From Rhodopseudomonas sp. (GTDB taxonomy: Bacteria; Pseudomonadota; Alphaproteobacteria; Rhizobiales; Xanthobacteraceae), in contig WGNB01000022.1 in NCBI GenBank assembly GCA_016124795.1, positions 1 to 64,000 of the forward strand: DNA of 64,000 nucleotides. Direction: 5' to 3'. A program made the translations under genes and the position numbers. Below, one piece after another: positions 35,153 to 43,866 of this stretch. The stretch's first letter is position 1, and the number at the start of each line of letters is the position of its first letter. A model generated the notes under the pieces. That model searched no databases and was not told the DNA's origin. It was given only the letters and a program-made list of their open reading frames with translations.

Positions 35153-35638
35153 ATGAAGGGTGACACCAAGGTTATCGAATACCTCAACAAGGCGCTGCGT
35201 CACGAACTCACGGCGGTCAATCAATATTGGCTGCATTATCGTCTGCTCGACAACTGGGGTCTGAAGGACCTCGCCAAGCAGTGGCGCAAGGAATCGATCG
35301 AGGAGATGGAGCACGCCGACAAGCTGATCGAGCGCATCATTTTCTTTGACGGCTTCCCGAACATGCAGGTGCTCGATCCGTTGCACATCGGGCAGGACGT
35401 CAAGGAAATCCTCGACTGCGATCTGGCGGCCGAAATGTCGGCGCGTGCGCTGTATCAGGAAGCCTCGACCTACTGTCATTCGGCCAAGGATTACGTCACC
35501 CGCGATTTGTTCGACAAGCTGATGTCGGACGAGGAACATCATATCGACTTCCTCGAGACCCAGCTTGATCTGGTGAGCAAGATCGGCGTGCAGCTTTATT
35601 CGCAGCATCACATCGGCGAGATGGGCGAGGGCGACTGA
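35153..35638 (+). CDS. bfr: Bacterioferritin
   Basis: Haem-containing ferritin of 161 residues forming a 24-subunit iron store in the cytosol. Ferroxidase ligands are conserved: Glu18, Glu51, His54, Glu94, Glu127 and His130. Met52 supplies the haem ligand at the dimer interface. It is preceded by bfd and followed by a strong terminator at 35666-35709, so bfd-bfr form the transcription unit or bfr has its own promoter in the 180-base gap. Confidence 0.96.
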   Translation: MKGDTKVIEYLNKALRHELTAVNQYWLHYRLLDNWGLKDLAKQWRKESIEEMEHADKLIERIIFFDGFPNMQVLDPLHIGQDVKEILDCDLAAEMSARALYQEASTYCHSAKDYVTRDLFDKLMSDEEHHIDFLETQLDLVSKIGVQLYSQHHIGEMGEGD

Positions 35639-35985
35639 GCCTCGGTCGTCGGCAGGCATGATTGCGGACAAGTGATGCGCGACCGCATCACTTGTCCCGT
35701 GCTTTTTTTAAGACATTATTTTGACGCGCGACGTTATCGCGGCGTTGGCACCGCCGTCGGACCGCGAATTCATTCGTGGACAAACGTCGCAGCGTCGCAT
35801 TCAAGCGACTAATCTGAGTTGGGGTCGGTGCGGGCCGTCGATGGGCCGCTGTGCGCTTCGGGTATTCGAGATTTCCAACGAAATTTTTTCGCCGCGAGGC
35901 GATGTCGATACGTATTGCGAGCATTGCCGCAAGGCTGCTACCGCTTAGACCGTCGTCGATCGATCGTTCCGGGGGGATGCAGCGC
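35639..35985. other. Intergenic region after bfr
   Basis: Holds the bfr terminator at its left end; the rest is the leader of the Bug-type binding protein. Short open frames here have no family features or ribosome binding sites. Confidence 0.5.
35666..35709 (+). terminator. Strong Rho-independent terminator of bfr
   Basis: A perfect 14-bp stem (35666-35679 with 35684-35697), 4-nt loop CGAC, followed five bases later by seven T residues. Confidence 0.93.
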
Positions 35986-36978
35986 ATGTCTTTGCCGTCA
36001 ATGACGCCACGTAACGCGGCGCGGTCGGTCACCACGATTGCCGCGGGCTTGTGCGCCGCGCTGGCGTTGCTGACGGCGACGCCCCGGACGAGCCTCGCCG
36101 AAACCTGGCCGGACCATTCGATCACGATCCTGCTGCCTTATGCCGGCGGCGGCATGATGGATTTCACCGTTCGGTCGCTGGCCAAGGACCTGACCGAGAC
36201 GCTCGGGCAGACTGTGGTGGTCGAACCGAAAGCCGGCGGCGCCGGCGTCGTCGCCACACTGGCGACCGCCAACGCCAAGCCGGACGGCTATACGCTCCTG
36301 ATCACCGCGATCGGTCCGGTGGTGTTGCGGCCGTTGATGGAGAAGGGCGCTACCGCCGATCCCGGCAAGGACCTGACGCCGATCGCCCTGCTTGGCGATA
36401 CGCCGAATGTCATTTTGGCCAGCCCCAAGCTCGGCGTCAGCACGGTGGCGGAATTGCGAGCCTATGCCGCGCAGCATCAGAACCGGTTGACCATCGGCCA
36501 CCCCGGCGTCGGCACCATGGGTCAGTTCTGCGGCATGTTGCTGGCGGCCAAGACGCATATCACCGCCACCATGGTCGGCTATCGCGGCGCCGCGCCGATC
36601 ATCGCCGATCTGCTCGGCGGACAGATCGATATCGGCACGCCGGCCTATGGTCCCGGCTCGAACGCGGTCAAGATGCTGGCGGTGACCGGCAGCGCGCGGT
36701 TGGCCTCCTTGCCCAATGTGCCGACCGTCAAGGAAAGCGGTCTCGATATGGAATGCGCGACCTGGCTGGCGATCTATGGACCGCCCGGTATGCCGCGTCC
36801 GATCGTCGACAAGCTCAACGCGGCGATCAATGCCTTCCTGAAGAAGCCGGAAAGCCATGCGGCCTTTGCCAAGGTCGGCCTGTCGCCGCTCGGCGGCTCG
36901 CCGGAACGTCTGCGCGATCGCGCCAAGTTCGACACCGCGGTGTGGCAGCCGATCGTGGGCGGCAGCGCGCCGAAATAA
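35986..36978 (+). CDS. Tripartite tricarboxylate transporter (Bug-type) substrate-binding protein
   Basis: Periplasmic solute-binding protein of 330 residues in the TctC/Bug family, which delivers carboxylates or related anions to TTT transporters. A signal peptide occupies about 1-40 (ALALLTATPRTSLA|E). The mature start WPDHSITILLPYAGGGMMDFTVR is characteristic, as are VVVEPKAGGAGVVAT and GGQIDIG. The start at 35986 has a GGGGGG purine run nine bases upstream. No TctA/TctB membrane genes are adjacent, so it is an orphan binding protein, as is common in this order. The ligand is unknown. Confidence 0.88.
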   Translation: MSLPSMTPRNAARSVTTIAAGLCAALALLTATPRTSLAETWPDHSITILLPYAGGGMMDFTVRSLAKDLTETLGQTVVVEPKAGGAGVVATLATANAKPDGYTLLITAIGPVVLRPLMEKGATADPGKDLTPIALLGDTPNVILASPKLGVSTVAELRAYAAQHQNRLTIGHPGVGTMGQFCGMLLAAKTHITATMVGYRGAAPIIADLLGGQIDIGTPAYGPGSNAVKMLAVTGSARLASLPNVPTVKESGLDMECATWLAIYGPPGMPRPIVDKLNAAINAFLKKPESHAAFAKVGLSPLGGSPERLRDRAKFDTAVWQPIVGGSAPK

Positions 36979-37052
36979 ATCATGGCGTTGTCGCCGCGCC
37001 TTGCCGCGAGAGACCGACCGATGATCCGGTTGAGCCGTTGGATTGCCGTGTC

Positions 37053-37847
37053 ATGACCGAACCGAATAATGGACGGATCGTCGGGCAGATCGTCGACATC
37101 GCGACCGCCGACGGCGTCATGGACGGCTATGCCGCTTATCCGGAGCGGGGCGGCCGTTTTCCGCTGGTTGTGATGTTCATGGACATCTGGGGTTTGCGCG
37201 AGGAGCTGTTCGCGTTGATGCGCCGCGTGGCGTCGCACGGCTATTATTGCATCGTGCCGAATTTGTTTTATCGCAGCGGCAAGAAAACCTTCGCGCGCTA
37301 CGACGCGGCCGGCAAGATGATGTCGTTCGACTTGATTCCGCCGGATGTGCAGGACGAGATGCTCAAGCTCGGCCGGGGTATCGATCGGGCGATGGTGCGC
37401 AGTGACGTCGGCGGTCTGCTGGATTTTTGTCGGGGCCAGCCGGTCAGCGAGGGACCGGCCGGCACGGTCGGCTTTTGCCTGGGCGGTCGCATCGCGTTCC
37501 TGGCGGCCCAGGAATATCCCGACCGTTTCCGCGCCACGGCCAGTTTGCACGGGGTGTTCCTGGTGACCGATGCGCCGGATTCGCCGCATCGTCTGGTGTC
37601 GAAGATGCATGGCGAGGTCTATTGCGGCCATGCCGAGCACGACAAATTCAGCGCGCCGCATTTTCTGTCGGCGTTGGCCGGTGCCTTCGACGGCCGCAGC
37701 GATCCGACCTATCGCAGCCGTTTTCACCCCGGCGCCGATCACGGCTATTCTCTGCCGGACCGCGATATTCATGACGCCGCCGCCGCCGAAGCCGACTGGT
37801 CGGAGATTTTTGCGATGTTTGCCCGCCAGCTACATCCGGCGGACTGA
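37053..37847 (+). CDS. Dienelactone hydrolase family protein
   Basis: Alpha/beta hydrolase of 264 residues. The catalytic triad is visible as Cys142 (GFCLGG), Asp197 (AEHD) and His230 (ADHGY). The family hydrolyses dienelactone to maleylacetate in aromatic ring degradation, but many members act on other esters. The ATG at 37053 starts at the family N-terminus, and a long in-frame extension upstream overlaps the preceding gene in another frame and is rejected. The gene lies 74 bases after the binding protein and may be cotranscribed; a LysR gene converges. Confidence 0.9.
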   Translation: MTEPNNGRIVGQIVDIATADGVMDGYAAYPERGGRFPLVVMFMDIWGLREELFALMRRVASHGYYCIVPNLFYRSGKKTFARYDAAGKMMSFDLIPPDVQDEMLKLGRGIDRAMVRSDVGGLLDFCRGQPVSEGPAGTVGFCLGGRIAFLAAQEYPDRFRATASLHGVFLVTDAPDSPHRLVSKMHGEVYCGHAEHDKFSAPHFLSALAGAFDGRSDPTYRSRFHPGADHGYSLPDRDIHDAAAAEADWSEIFAMFARQLHPAD

Positions 37848-37859
37848 CAAGCTTTCGGC

Positions 37860-38762
37860 TCAGGCTTTCAGTGCGCGCGCGCGGGTTCGCAGGAAATCGA
37901 GGAAGGCCTTGACCGCCGGCGCTGTTTCATTGCGCCGATAGACCACGGCCAGTTCGGCCTTGCGGTTGACGCCGGAAATCTTGCGGAACACGATGCCGGG
38001 AATTCTGACATTGGTCAGCGGTTGCGACAGCACGCTAAGGCCGACGCCGGCCGCGACCATGATCAGCACTGAAAAGATGTCGGGTACCCGTTCGACGATC
38101 CGCAGCGAGGTGCCGAGCGGGCTGATCGCGGCGATGTTGCCGCCGCCGAAACCGACTTCCATCTCCAGCGACACCGCGACGAAAGCTTCGTCGGCGATCA
38201 TCGCCGGGGTGATGTGCTTGCGCGTGGCGAGCGGATGGCGCTCCGGCATCGCCAGATAAAACGGCTGCCGGTCGATGATGAAGCCGACCAGCCCGGACGG
38301 GTAGCTTTGCGGCGCGGCGGTGAAGCCGACATCGATCGAATTATCGACCAGCGAACGAAACTGCTCGAAGGTCACCAGCCGCCGCAAGTGCATCGCGATA
38401 CCGGGATGCTGCTGGTGGAAGTCGGACACGACCGATGAGATCAGGCCGCTGCACCCGGCCGAGAAAATATAGCCGGCCGCGATCGAGCCGACATCGCCGC
38501 GCGCGGCGCGACGGCCGACCAGTTCGGCCTGCGAGGCCTGCTTGAGCGTTGCATAGGCCTCGACCAGAAAGCGCTTTCCGGTTTCGGTCAAAGCCACCGC
38601 GCTTTTGGTTCGCCGGGCGAAAAGTTTGGCGCCGAGGATCGACTCCAGCGCGCCGATCTGGTGGCTCAAGGTCGGCGCCGCGATGTTAAGTCGCGCGGCG
38701 GCGCGGCCGAAATGCATTTCTTCGGCGACGGCGGTGAAATATCGAAGGTGGCGCAGCTCCAT
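37860..38762 (-). CDS. LysR family transcriptional regulator
   Basis: DNA-binding regulator of 300 residues. The N-terminal winged HTH (about 1-60: MELRHLRYFTAVAEEMHFGRAAARLNIAAPTLSHQI) is followed by a ligand-sensing periplasmic-binding-like domain. It converges with the Bug protein-dienelactone hydrolase pair rather than diverging from it, so its target is not obvious from position. The start at 38762 is the family start; an upstream frame extension is ignored. The effector is probably an aromatic or organic acid. Confidence 0.92.
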   Translation of the reverse strand: MELRHLRYFTAVAEEMHFGRAAARLNIAAPTLSHQIGALESILGAKLFARRTKSAVALTETGKRFLVEAYATLKQASQAELVGRRAARGDVGSIAAGYIFSAGCSGLISSVVSDFHQQHPGIAMHLRRLVTFEQFRSLVDNSIDVGFTAAPQSYPSGLVGFIIDRQPFYLAMPERHPLATRKHITPAMIADEAFVAVSLEMEVGFGGGNIAAISPLGTSLRIVERVPDIFSVLIMVAAGVGLSVLSQPLTNVRIPGIVFRKISGVNRKAELAVVYRRNETAPAVKAFLDFLRTRARALKA

Positions 38763-39083
38763 CGAAATATTATGAGACGAAACCTCATAAAAAGCGATAG
38801 CGGCGTTAATGACATTGCCGCGCGGCCGGGTAATTCTCAAAGTCGGGGTGTTGCTTTTGTGTCATGCGCAACGGCGCCGGTTCTCCGGTACGCTGCGGCC
38901 ATCGGACGCTTACCGTGAGCATGTTACCGTGGTCGCCGTCGTGTTAATAAATGCCGTTTCTGCCGACACCGATGACGCGAGCTTCGGGTCCGCCGATGCC
39001 GCCATCGCCGCTATGTCGCCGCTGCCCGATGCCTGTTTGTTTGCCGCCCCGATCCGCAGCTCATGGAAGGCCCGCTTAGGCGC
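38763..39083. other. Intergenic region between LysR gene and small hypothetical
   Basis: About 320 bases containing the LysR promoter region. No operator, repeat or gene could be supported. Confidence 0.4.
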
Positions 39084-39353
39084 ATGACCCAATCTCCGCA
39101 TGAGCCCGATAATAACGTCGTCCAGATGCCGGCCAAGCCGCGTGCCGGTCGCCAGCCGATGACCAGTTTCGTTGCCGCACCGGCCGATGACGTGTTTGCC
39201 GTTGGCAGCGCCGACGATCCGCGGGTGCAGGAAGCCTTGCGACTGGTGCGGGCTTTTCTGGCCATCGAAGATGCCCCGGCGCGTGACGCGCTGATTGCAT
39301 TGGCGGAGCGGTTGGTCAGCAAGGCTTATCGTCTCGACGTCCGCAATCTGTAA
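39084..39353 (+). CDS. Small conserved hypothetical protein (89 residues)
   Basis: Begins MTQSPHEPDNNVVQMPAK and ends with a helical segment DPRVQEALRLVRAFLAIEDAPARDALIALAERLV. That helix resembles C-terminal tails of some XRE-type regulators in rhizobia (LVRAFxxIxDPxxR), but no HTH is present here. An ATG seven codons upstream is possible; 39084 is chosen because AGG lies seven bases before it. Soluble, function unknown. Confidence 0.6.
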   Translation: MTQSPHEPDNNVVQMPAKPRAGRQPMTSFVAAPADDVFAVGSADDPRVQEALRLVRAFLAIEDAPARDALIALAERLVSKAYRLDVRNL

Positions 39354-39706
39354 CGGCGGTCTGCCGTTATCGGCGGCGCCGACCGCCGCTCCATCCGCAT
39401 TGCCATGTTCCGGTGATTGTTGGCGCGCGTGCGCGCTGTGCGATTGATCGATGTCATGGCTGGCGTCGTCGCATCGAGGGGGCATCCCGGATCGCGTCGC
39501 CTTGTGCGTCGTAAAGACCCTCACGCCGGCCATCATGATTAATAACTTGCTAACAAGCGCGCCGGGCAAAGTTCCCGCGCGCGAGAAATCGATTAAATAA
39601 CGTGGTTAAAAATCACGGTTAAGAGCCATTTAAGGTTTTGCTGCCATGGTCCCCTCAGTCTTTCCGTCGCTCCCGCGTGTGGTGGAATCGAGCAAGGGAT
39701 GTTGGT
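39354..39706. other. Intergenic region before first outer-membrane barrel gene
   Basis: About 350 bases. The right end (39590-39640) is AT-rich and holds four TTAA tetramers, two of which form a CtrA-type box at 39619-39633. The rest shows nothing recognisable. Confidence 0.5.
39619..39633. promoter_or_regulatory. CtrA-type box upstream of first barrel gene
   Basis: TTAA GAGCCAT TTAA matches the CtrA consensus TTAA-N7-TTAA. It lies 73 bases before the ATG and within a 35-base element shared with the next barrel gene. Confidence 0.6.
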
Positions 39707-40591
39707 ATGTATTGCGCGCGTTTGAAAACTTCGCTCCTGGCCGTTGCTGCGGTCACGGCCTTCGGCATCGGTGCAGCCAGCGCCGCCGATTATTCTCAAC
39801 CACTGCCGTGCTACGATGCGGCCGAAATCGCCAGCGGGCGCGCGCCCTATGGCGCGATACCGTGCTACGTCGCTCCGCGTAAGGTCGAGGAGTTTTCCGG
39901 CTGGTATCTGCGTGGCGATATCGGCATGAGCAATCAGCAGGCCAAGCTGTATCATCCGTCGTTCGATACGTCGCCTTATACGCATCAGGATGACGGCTTC
40001 GATTCGGCGCCGATCTTCGGCATCGGTCTTGGTTATTATTATAACGACTGGCTGCGCTTCGACGTTACCGGCGAATATCGCGGTAGCGCCAGCTATCACG
40101 GCTACGGCACCTATCCCGGCGGCAGCGACGAATATCGCGCCCGCAAGAAGGAATGGGTTGGCCTCGTCAACGGTTATGTCGATCTCGGCACATGGTACAA
40201 GCTGACGCCTTTCGTCGGCGCCGGTGTCGGTTTCGCTTATAACACGGTCGACAGCTTCCTCGACATCAATACGCCGACCGGTGGTGCTTATTCGGCGCAG
40301 GGCGCGAGCAAGTTCAACTTTGCCTGGGCGCTGCATGCCGGTGTCGCCTACAAGGTCACGCCCGGTTTCACCGTTCAGCTCGCCTATCGCTATCTCGATC
40401 TCGGCAGCGCCGAGACCGGCAATGGCGTGTCTTACGACGGCAGCAATGCCAACGGCCGGCCGTTCCAGTTCAACAATCTGGTGTCGCACGACATCATGCT
40501 GGGCTTGCGGTTCAATCTCGACGCGGGTGATTCCTACGCGCCGGCGCCGACTTATTACGCGCCGCCGCCGCCGCTGCGCAGCAAGGGCTGA
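39707..40591 (+). CDS. Omp25-like outer-membrane beta-barrel protein with Pro-rich tail
   Basis: Exported porin-like protein of 294 residues. The signal peptide (LLAVAAVTAFGIGAASA) is cleaved near residue 26. Eight-stranded barrel features include GWYLRGDIGMS, FGIGLGYYYNDWLRFDVTGEYR, YVDLGTWYKLTPFVGAGVGFAY and VQLAYRYLDLG. The barrel would normally end at the strand IMLGLRFNL, but a Pro/Tyr-rich extension (APAPTYYAPPPPLRSKG) follows. GGGAT precedes the ATG. It forms a tandem pair with the related gene at 40769. The role is likely envelope structure. Confidence 0.88.
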   Translation: MYCARLKTSLLAVAAVTAFGIGAASAADYSQPLPCYDAAEIASGRAPYGAIPCYVAPRKVEEFSGWYLRGDIGMSNQQAKLYHPSFDTSPYTHQDDGFDSAPIFGIGLGYYYNDWLRFDVTGEYRGSASYHGYGTYPGGSDEYRARKKEWVGLVNGYVDLGTWYKLTPFVGAGVGFAYNTVDSFLDINTPTGGAYSAQGASKFNFAWALHAGVAYKVTPGFTVQLAYRYLDLGSAETGNGVSYDGSNANGRPFQFNNLVSHDIMLGLRFNLDAGDSYAPAPTYYAPPPPLRSKG

Positions 40592-40695
40592 CGGTCGTGG
40601 CGCCGGATGATGCCGGCGCCATTTCCGCCGGCAGGATGGCCGCCAGGGGTTGGCGGCCGGCGCAGGCGGTAAAGAAACGTGGTGAACTTTCTTGG

Positions 40696-40710
40696 TTAAG
40701 CGCCGCTTAA
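40696..40710. promoter_or_regulatory. CtrA-type box upstream of second barrel gene
   Basis: TTAA GCGCCGC TTAA matches TTAA-N7-TTAA, 58 bases before the ATG. It sits in the same surrounding element as the site at 39619, with identical internal spacing. Confidence 0.6.
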
Positions 40711-40768
40711 GCCGGTTGGGTCATGGCAGCGGCTCTCGTTCGGTACAGCGTCGCCCAGGAGTTATGTG

Positions 40769-41524
40769 ATGAGTTTGTTGCGTAAGTTGGTTCTCATCGG
40801 CATCGGCTGCGCGTTTGGCGCACCCGCCGTCCTGGTCGCTGCCTCGTCCGGCGCCGTGGCCGCCGACATGCCGCGCGACCCGCCGTGGATGCCGCCGCCC
40901 ACCTACGATCGTCGGCCTCAAGAAGTTGAATTCTCGTCCGGTTGGTACCTGCGCGGCGACGCCGGCTATCGCCTGCAGGGCATCGGCGAATCCTCGTCGC
41001 TGGACACGACTTCGGTGCCGACGCCGAGCGGGCCGAAGCTCGACAATGCCGCCGTGTTCGGCGTCGGTTTCGGCATCAAGCAGAGCTGGTTGCGCCTCGA
41101 CGTCACCGGCGATTACGGCTGGCGCGGAAAATACAGCGCCGACGTGACCGGCGGCGGCACGATGTCCGGCAAGGTCGAGAGCTTCACCGTGCTCGGCAAC
41201 GCCTATGCCGATCTCGGCACCTGGTATGGCTTCACGCCTTACATCGGCGCCGGCATCGGCGGCACCAACCTGACCTTCACCAGCTATGAATATGGCGCCG
41301 CGGTCGCGCCGATGGATACGACCGCCGTGCCGGTACAGCGCTGGAATTTCGCCTGGGCCGCGATGGCCGGCGTCAGCTACAACGTCGCGCACAACGTGCT
41401 GTTTGACCTCGGCTACCGGCATGTCGATCTCGGCGACATCAGCGGCGGTCCGTCGAGCAACCTGTCGGTCAAGAAGCTGACCGGCGACGAAGTCCGCATC
41501 GGCATCCGTTATTTGATCGACTAG
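40769..41524 (+). CDS. Omp25-like outer-membrane beta-barrel protein
   Basis: Exported protein of 251 residues, signal peptide cleaved near AVA|AD (31/32). Barrel strands include GWYLRGDAGYRLQG, GVGFGIKQSWLRLDVTGDYG, YADLGTWYGFTPYIGAGIGG and LFDLGYRHVDLG. It ends at the strand VRIGIRYLID without a tail. It is a paralogue of the preceding gene, sharing the GWYLRGD and DLGTWY segments, and probably arose by tandem duplication. AGGAG stands eight bases before the ATG; a GTG one codon earlier is the alternative. Confidence 0.9.
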   Translation: MSLLRKLVLIGIGCAFGAPAVLVAASSGAVAADMPRDPPWMPPPTYDRRPQEVEFSSGWYLRGDAGYRLQGIGESSSLDTTSVPTPSGPKLDNAAVFGVGFGIKQSWLRLDVTGDYGWRGKYSADVTGGGTMSGKVESFTVLGNAYADLGTWYGFTPYIGAGIGGTNLTFTSYEYGAAVAPMDTTAVPVQRWNFAWAAMAGVSYNVAHNVLFDLGYRHVDLGDISGGPSSNLSVKKLTGDEVRIGIRYLID

Positions 41525-41700
41525 CGCGGCGGCTTGTCGCGCCGGCCGCGCATCCGCAAGCCGGCGCGCGATGGCCGTCCGGGCATCGCCGGCCGCCTCG
41601 GTCCACCGGATTAATCAGGCATTGTCGAAATCGCCGGGATTCGCTAACGCGATGGCCTGATCGTCGTCGGCCGCCCGGTCGACTCTTTGCGGAGGCCCTC

Positions 41701-43362
41701 ATGGATCACGTCGACACCGAAATTCTTGTTATCGGCGCCGGTCCCTGCGGCCTGATGCTGGCTAACGAGCTGGGCCGCCGGGCCGTTGCCACCCAGGTGT
41801 TCGACCAGGAATCCGGCGTCGCCACCGCGCCGCAGGCCAATGCCACCCAGGCGCGCTCGATGGAGCATTATCGCCGGCTCGGTTTTGCCGAAGAGATTCG
41901 CGCGCTCGGTATGCCCGGCGATCATCCCACCGACGTCGCCTATTTCACGACCTATGCCGGCTATGAGCTGGCGCGCGCCGAATTTCCGTCCGCCAATCAG
42001 GTCAAGACCCGGGTGCGTGAACTCGAGCCGGTGTGGAATGCCGCCGAACTGCCGCATCGCGTGCCGCAGAGTCTGGTCGAGGGCGTGTTGTATAAACATG
42101 CCTCGCAATTGCCGTCGGTCGAGATCGCCTTCGACTGGCGCGCCACCGGCTTTACCGAATCGGCGGATTCGGTCGCGGTGCATCTGGTCCATACCCAGAC
42201 TGGCGAAACCAAAACGGTGAGCGCACGCTATCTGTTCGCCGCCGACGGCGGCTCCAGCGTCACGCGCAAGCAACTCGGCATCGGCTATATGGGCGGTGAC
42301 GCCGCCGAGCGCGATTTCATGGGCGGGCAGATGCTGTCGGTCTATCTCGACGCGCCGGCATTCTACGATGTCGTCAAGGCCAAGCGCGCCTGGATGTATT
42401 GGACCTTCAACCGCCGCCGCCGCGCGCTGCTGGCCACCACCGACGGCAAAGGCGGCTTCGTGCTGCAAACCCAGTTACGCAAGGGCGAGAACTTCGACGC
42501 CATGACCGTGTCCGATGTAGGCCGGCTGTTCCTGCAAGCGGTGGGCTGCGATATTCCGTTCAAGGTCACTGGCATGGCGAGCTGGCAGGCCGGCCGCGCG
42601 CTGGTCGCCGAGCGTTACGGTCAAGGCCGCGTGCTGCTCGGCGGCGACGCCGTGCATCTGTTCACGCCGACCGGCGGCATGGGCTACAACACCGCGATCG
42701 AGGACGCCGTCAATATCGGCTGGAAGCTCGCCGCCGTCGTCAAAGGTCAGGCTTCGCCGAAACTGCTGGAGAGTTATGAAATCGAGCGTCGCCCGATCGC
42801 GCTGCGCAACACCCGCTTCGCCGCCGGCTTTGCCGACTCGGTCGGGCTTTATGTGCCGTCGGCGGCCATCGAAGACGACAGTCCGGCCGGGGAGGCGGCG
42901 CGCGCCCGCGCCGGTGTCTATCTCGGTCAGCATGGTCGTGCCGAGTTCACCATTCCCGGTTTCACCTTTGGCGCGCGCTACGACAATTCGCCGATCATTG
43001 CCGGCGACAACACGCCGGCGCCGGCCGATCTGCCGACGGTCTATGTGCCGACCGGCAAGCCCGGCGGCCGCGCGCCGCATAGCTGGCAGGCCGACGGTCG
43101 CTCGTTGTTCGACCTGTTCGGCTTCGATTGGACCCTGCTGAGCTTCGGCGAGCCGGGCGCGATGATCGCAGCTTTTGATGCCGAAGCCAAAGCGCGCGGC
43201 GTCAGCCTCAAGCACCTCGACCTGCGTGACGATACCGTCGCCGCCGATCTCTATGACGCGCCTTTCGCCTTGATCCGGCCCGACCAGATCGTGGCCTGGC
43301 GCGGTACTGAATTGGACGCAGCTGGCGTCAAAACGCTGTTCGATAAGGTTTTAGGTTATTGA
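41701..43362 (+). CDS. FAD-dependent aromatic monooxygenase (PheA/TfdB-type hydroxylase)
   Basis: Flavoprotein hydroxylase of 553 residues. FAD motifs: dinucleotide fold ILVIGAGPCGLML (8-20), DG motif FAADGGSSVTRK, and GDAVHLFTPTGGMGYNTAIEDAVNIGWKL, all diagnostic of class A monooxygenases. A C-terminal thioredoxin-like domain (about 450-553) is typical of the phenol hydroxylase/TfdB group. It would hydroxylate an aromatic ring with NAD(P)H and oxygen. No ring-cleavage gene is adjacent, so the substrate is unknown. Confidence 0.9.
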   Translation: MDHVDTEILVIGAGPCGLMLANELGRRAVATQVFDQESGVATAPQANATQARSMEHYRRLGFAEEIRALGMPGDHPTDVAYFTTYAGYELARAEFPSANQVKTRVRELEPVWNAAELPHRVPQSLVEGVLYKHASQLPSVEIAFDWRATGFTESADSVAVHLVHTQTGETKTVSARYLFAADGGSSVTRKQLGIGYMGGDAAERDFMGGQMLSVYLDAPAFYDVVKAKRAWMYWTFNRRRRALLATTDGKGGFVLQTQLRKGENFDAMTVSDVGRLFLQAVGCDIPFKVTGMASWQAGRALVAERYGQGRVLLGGDAVHLFTPTGGMGYNTAIEDAVNIGWKLAAVVKGQASPKLLESYEIERRPIALRNTRFAAGFADSVGLYVPSAAIEDDSPAGEAARARAGVYLGQHGRAEFTIPGFTFGARYDNSPIIAGDNTPAPADLPTVYVPTGKPGGRAPHSWQADGRSLFDLFGFDWTLLSFGEPGAMIAAFDAEAKARGVSLKHLDLRDDTVAADLYDAPFALIRPDQIVAWRGTELDAAGVKTLFDKVLGY

Positions 43363-43523
43363 GCCTGTTTCACGCTTTGGTGATGGCTCACGCAGATCCA
43401 AAATCCCTGGCGTGCCGTATTTCTTTTGCAGCTGACTGAATGGACCGGCCGCCCGCTGTGGCGACCGGGATCGTCCGGGCGTTCACGTCGGTATCTGAGT
43501 TCGCGCAAAAGGAAAACGGTACC

Positions 43524-43766
43524 ATGCGAAAATTGATTGTGTTGTCGGCCTTGATGGCGGCGCTGCCGCTGATGACGGCAGGCCATGCTGTGGCCCAGAC
43601 TTATCCATGGTGCGCCAATTCCGGCGACAATGTCAGTTGTCTATCGTCGACTTATCAGCAATGCGTCGCGACCGTTCACGGCAACGGCGGGACCTGCGAT
43701 CGTAATCCCCGCTATACCGTTTCGGACAAAGAGCCGGCGGCAGGGCGAGCCATGGTGACGCGATAA
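43524..43766 (+). CDS. DUF3551 domain-containing exported protein
   Basis: Short exported protein of 80 residues. The signal peptide is MRKLIVLSALMAALPLMTAGHAVA, cleaved near residue 24. The mature part has the DUF3551 pattern YPWCA...C...QC...G..GTCDRNPRY with Cys30, Cys39, Cys47 and Cys58, probably forming two disulfides in the periplasm. AAGGA precedes the ATG at 43524. These proteins are numerous in Bradyrhizobium relatives and have no known function. Confidence 0.88.
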   Translation: MRKLIVLSALMAALPLMTAGHAVAQTYPWCANSGDNVSCLSSTYQQCVATVHGNGGTCDRNPRYTVSDKEPAAGRAMVTR

Positions 43767-43866
43767 CGGCTTTGCGCCGGCGCGGTCTTGGGCATCGCGG
43801 TAAAAATAATTGTCAGGCAGGCACGGGGCGTGATCTGAACGCTCCGTGCTGTCGTATTATAATCGC

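Noticed and set aside
35688-36125. 145-codon minus-strand open frame between bfr and the binding-protein gene
   Set aside because: Begins inside the binding protein gene and ends in the bfr terminator; no family features.
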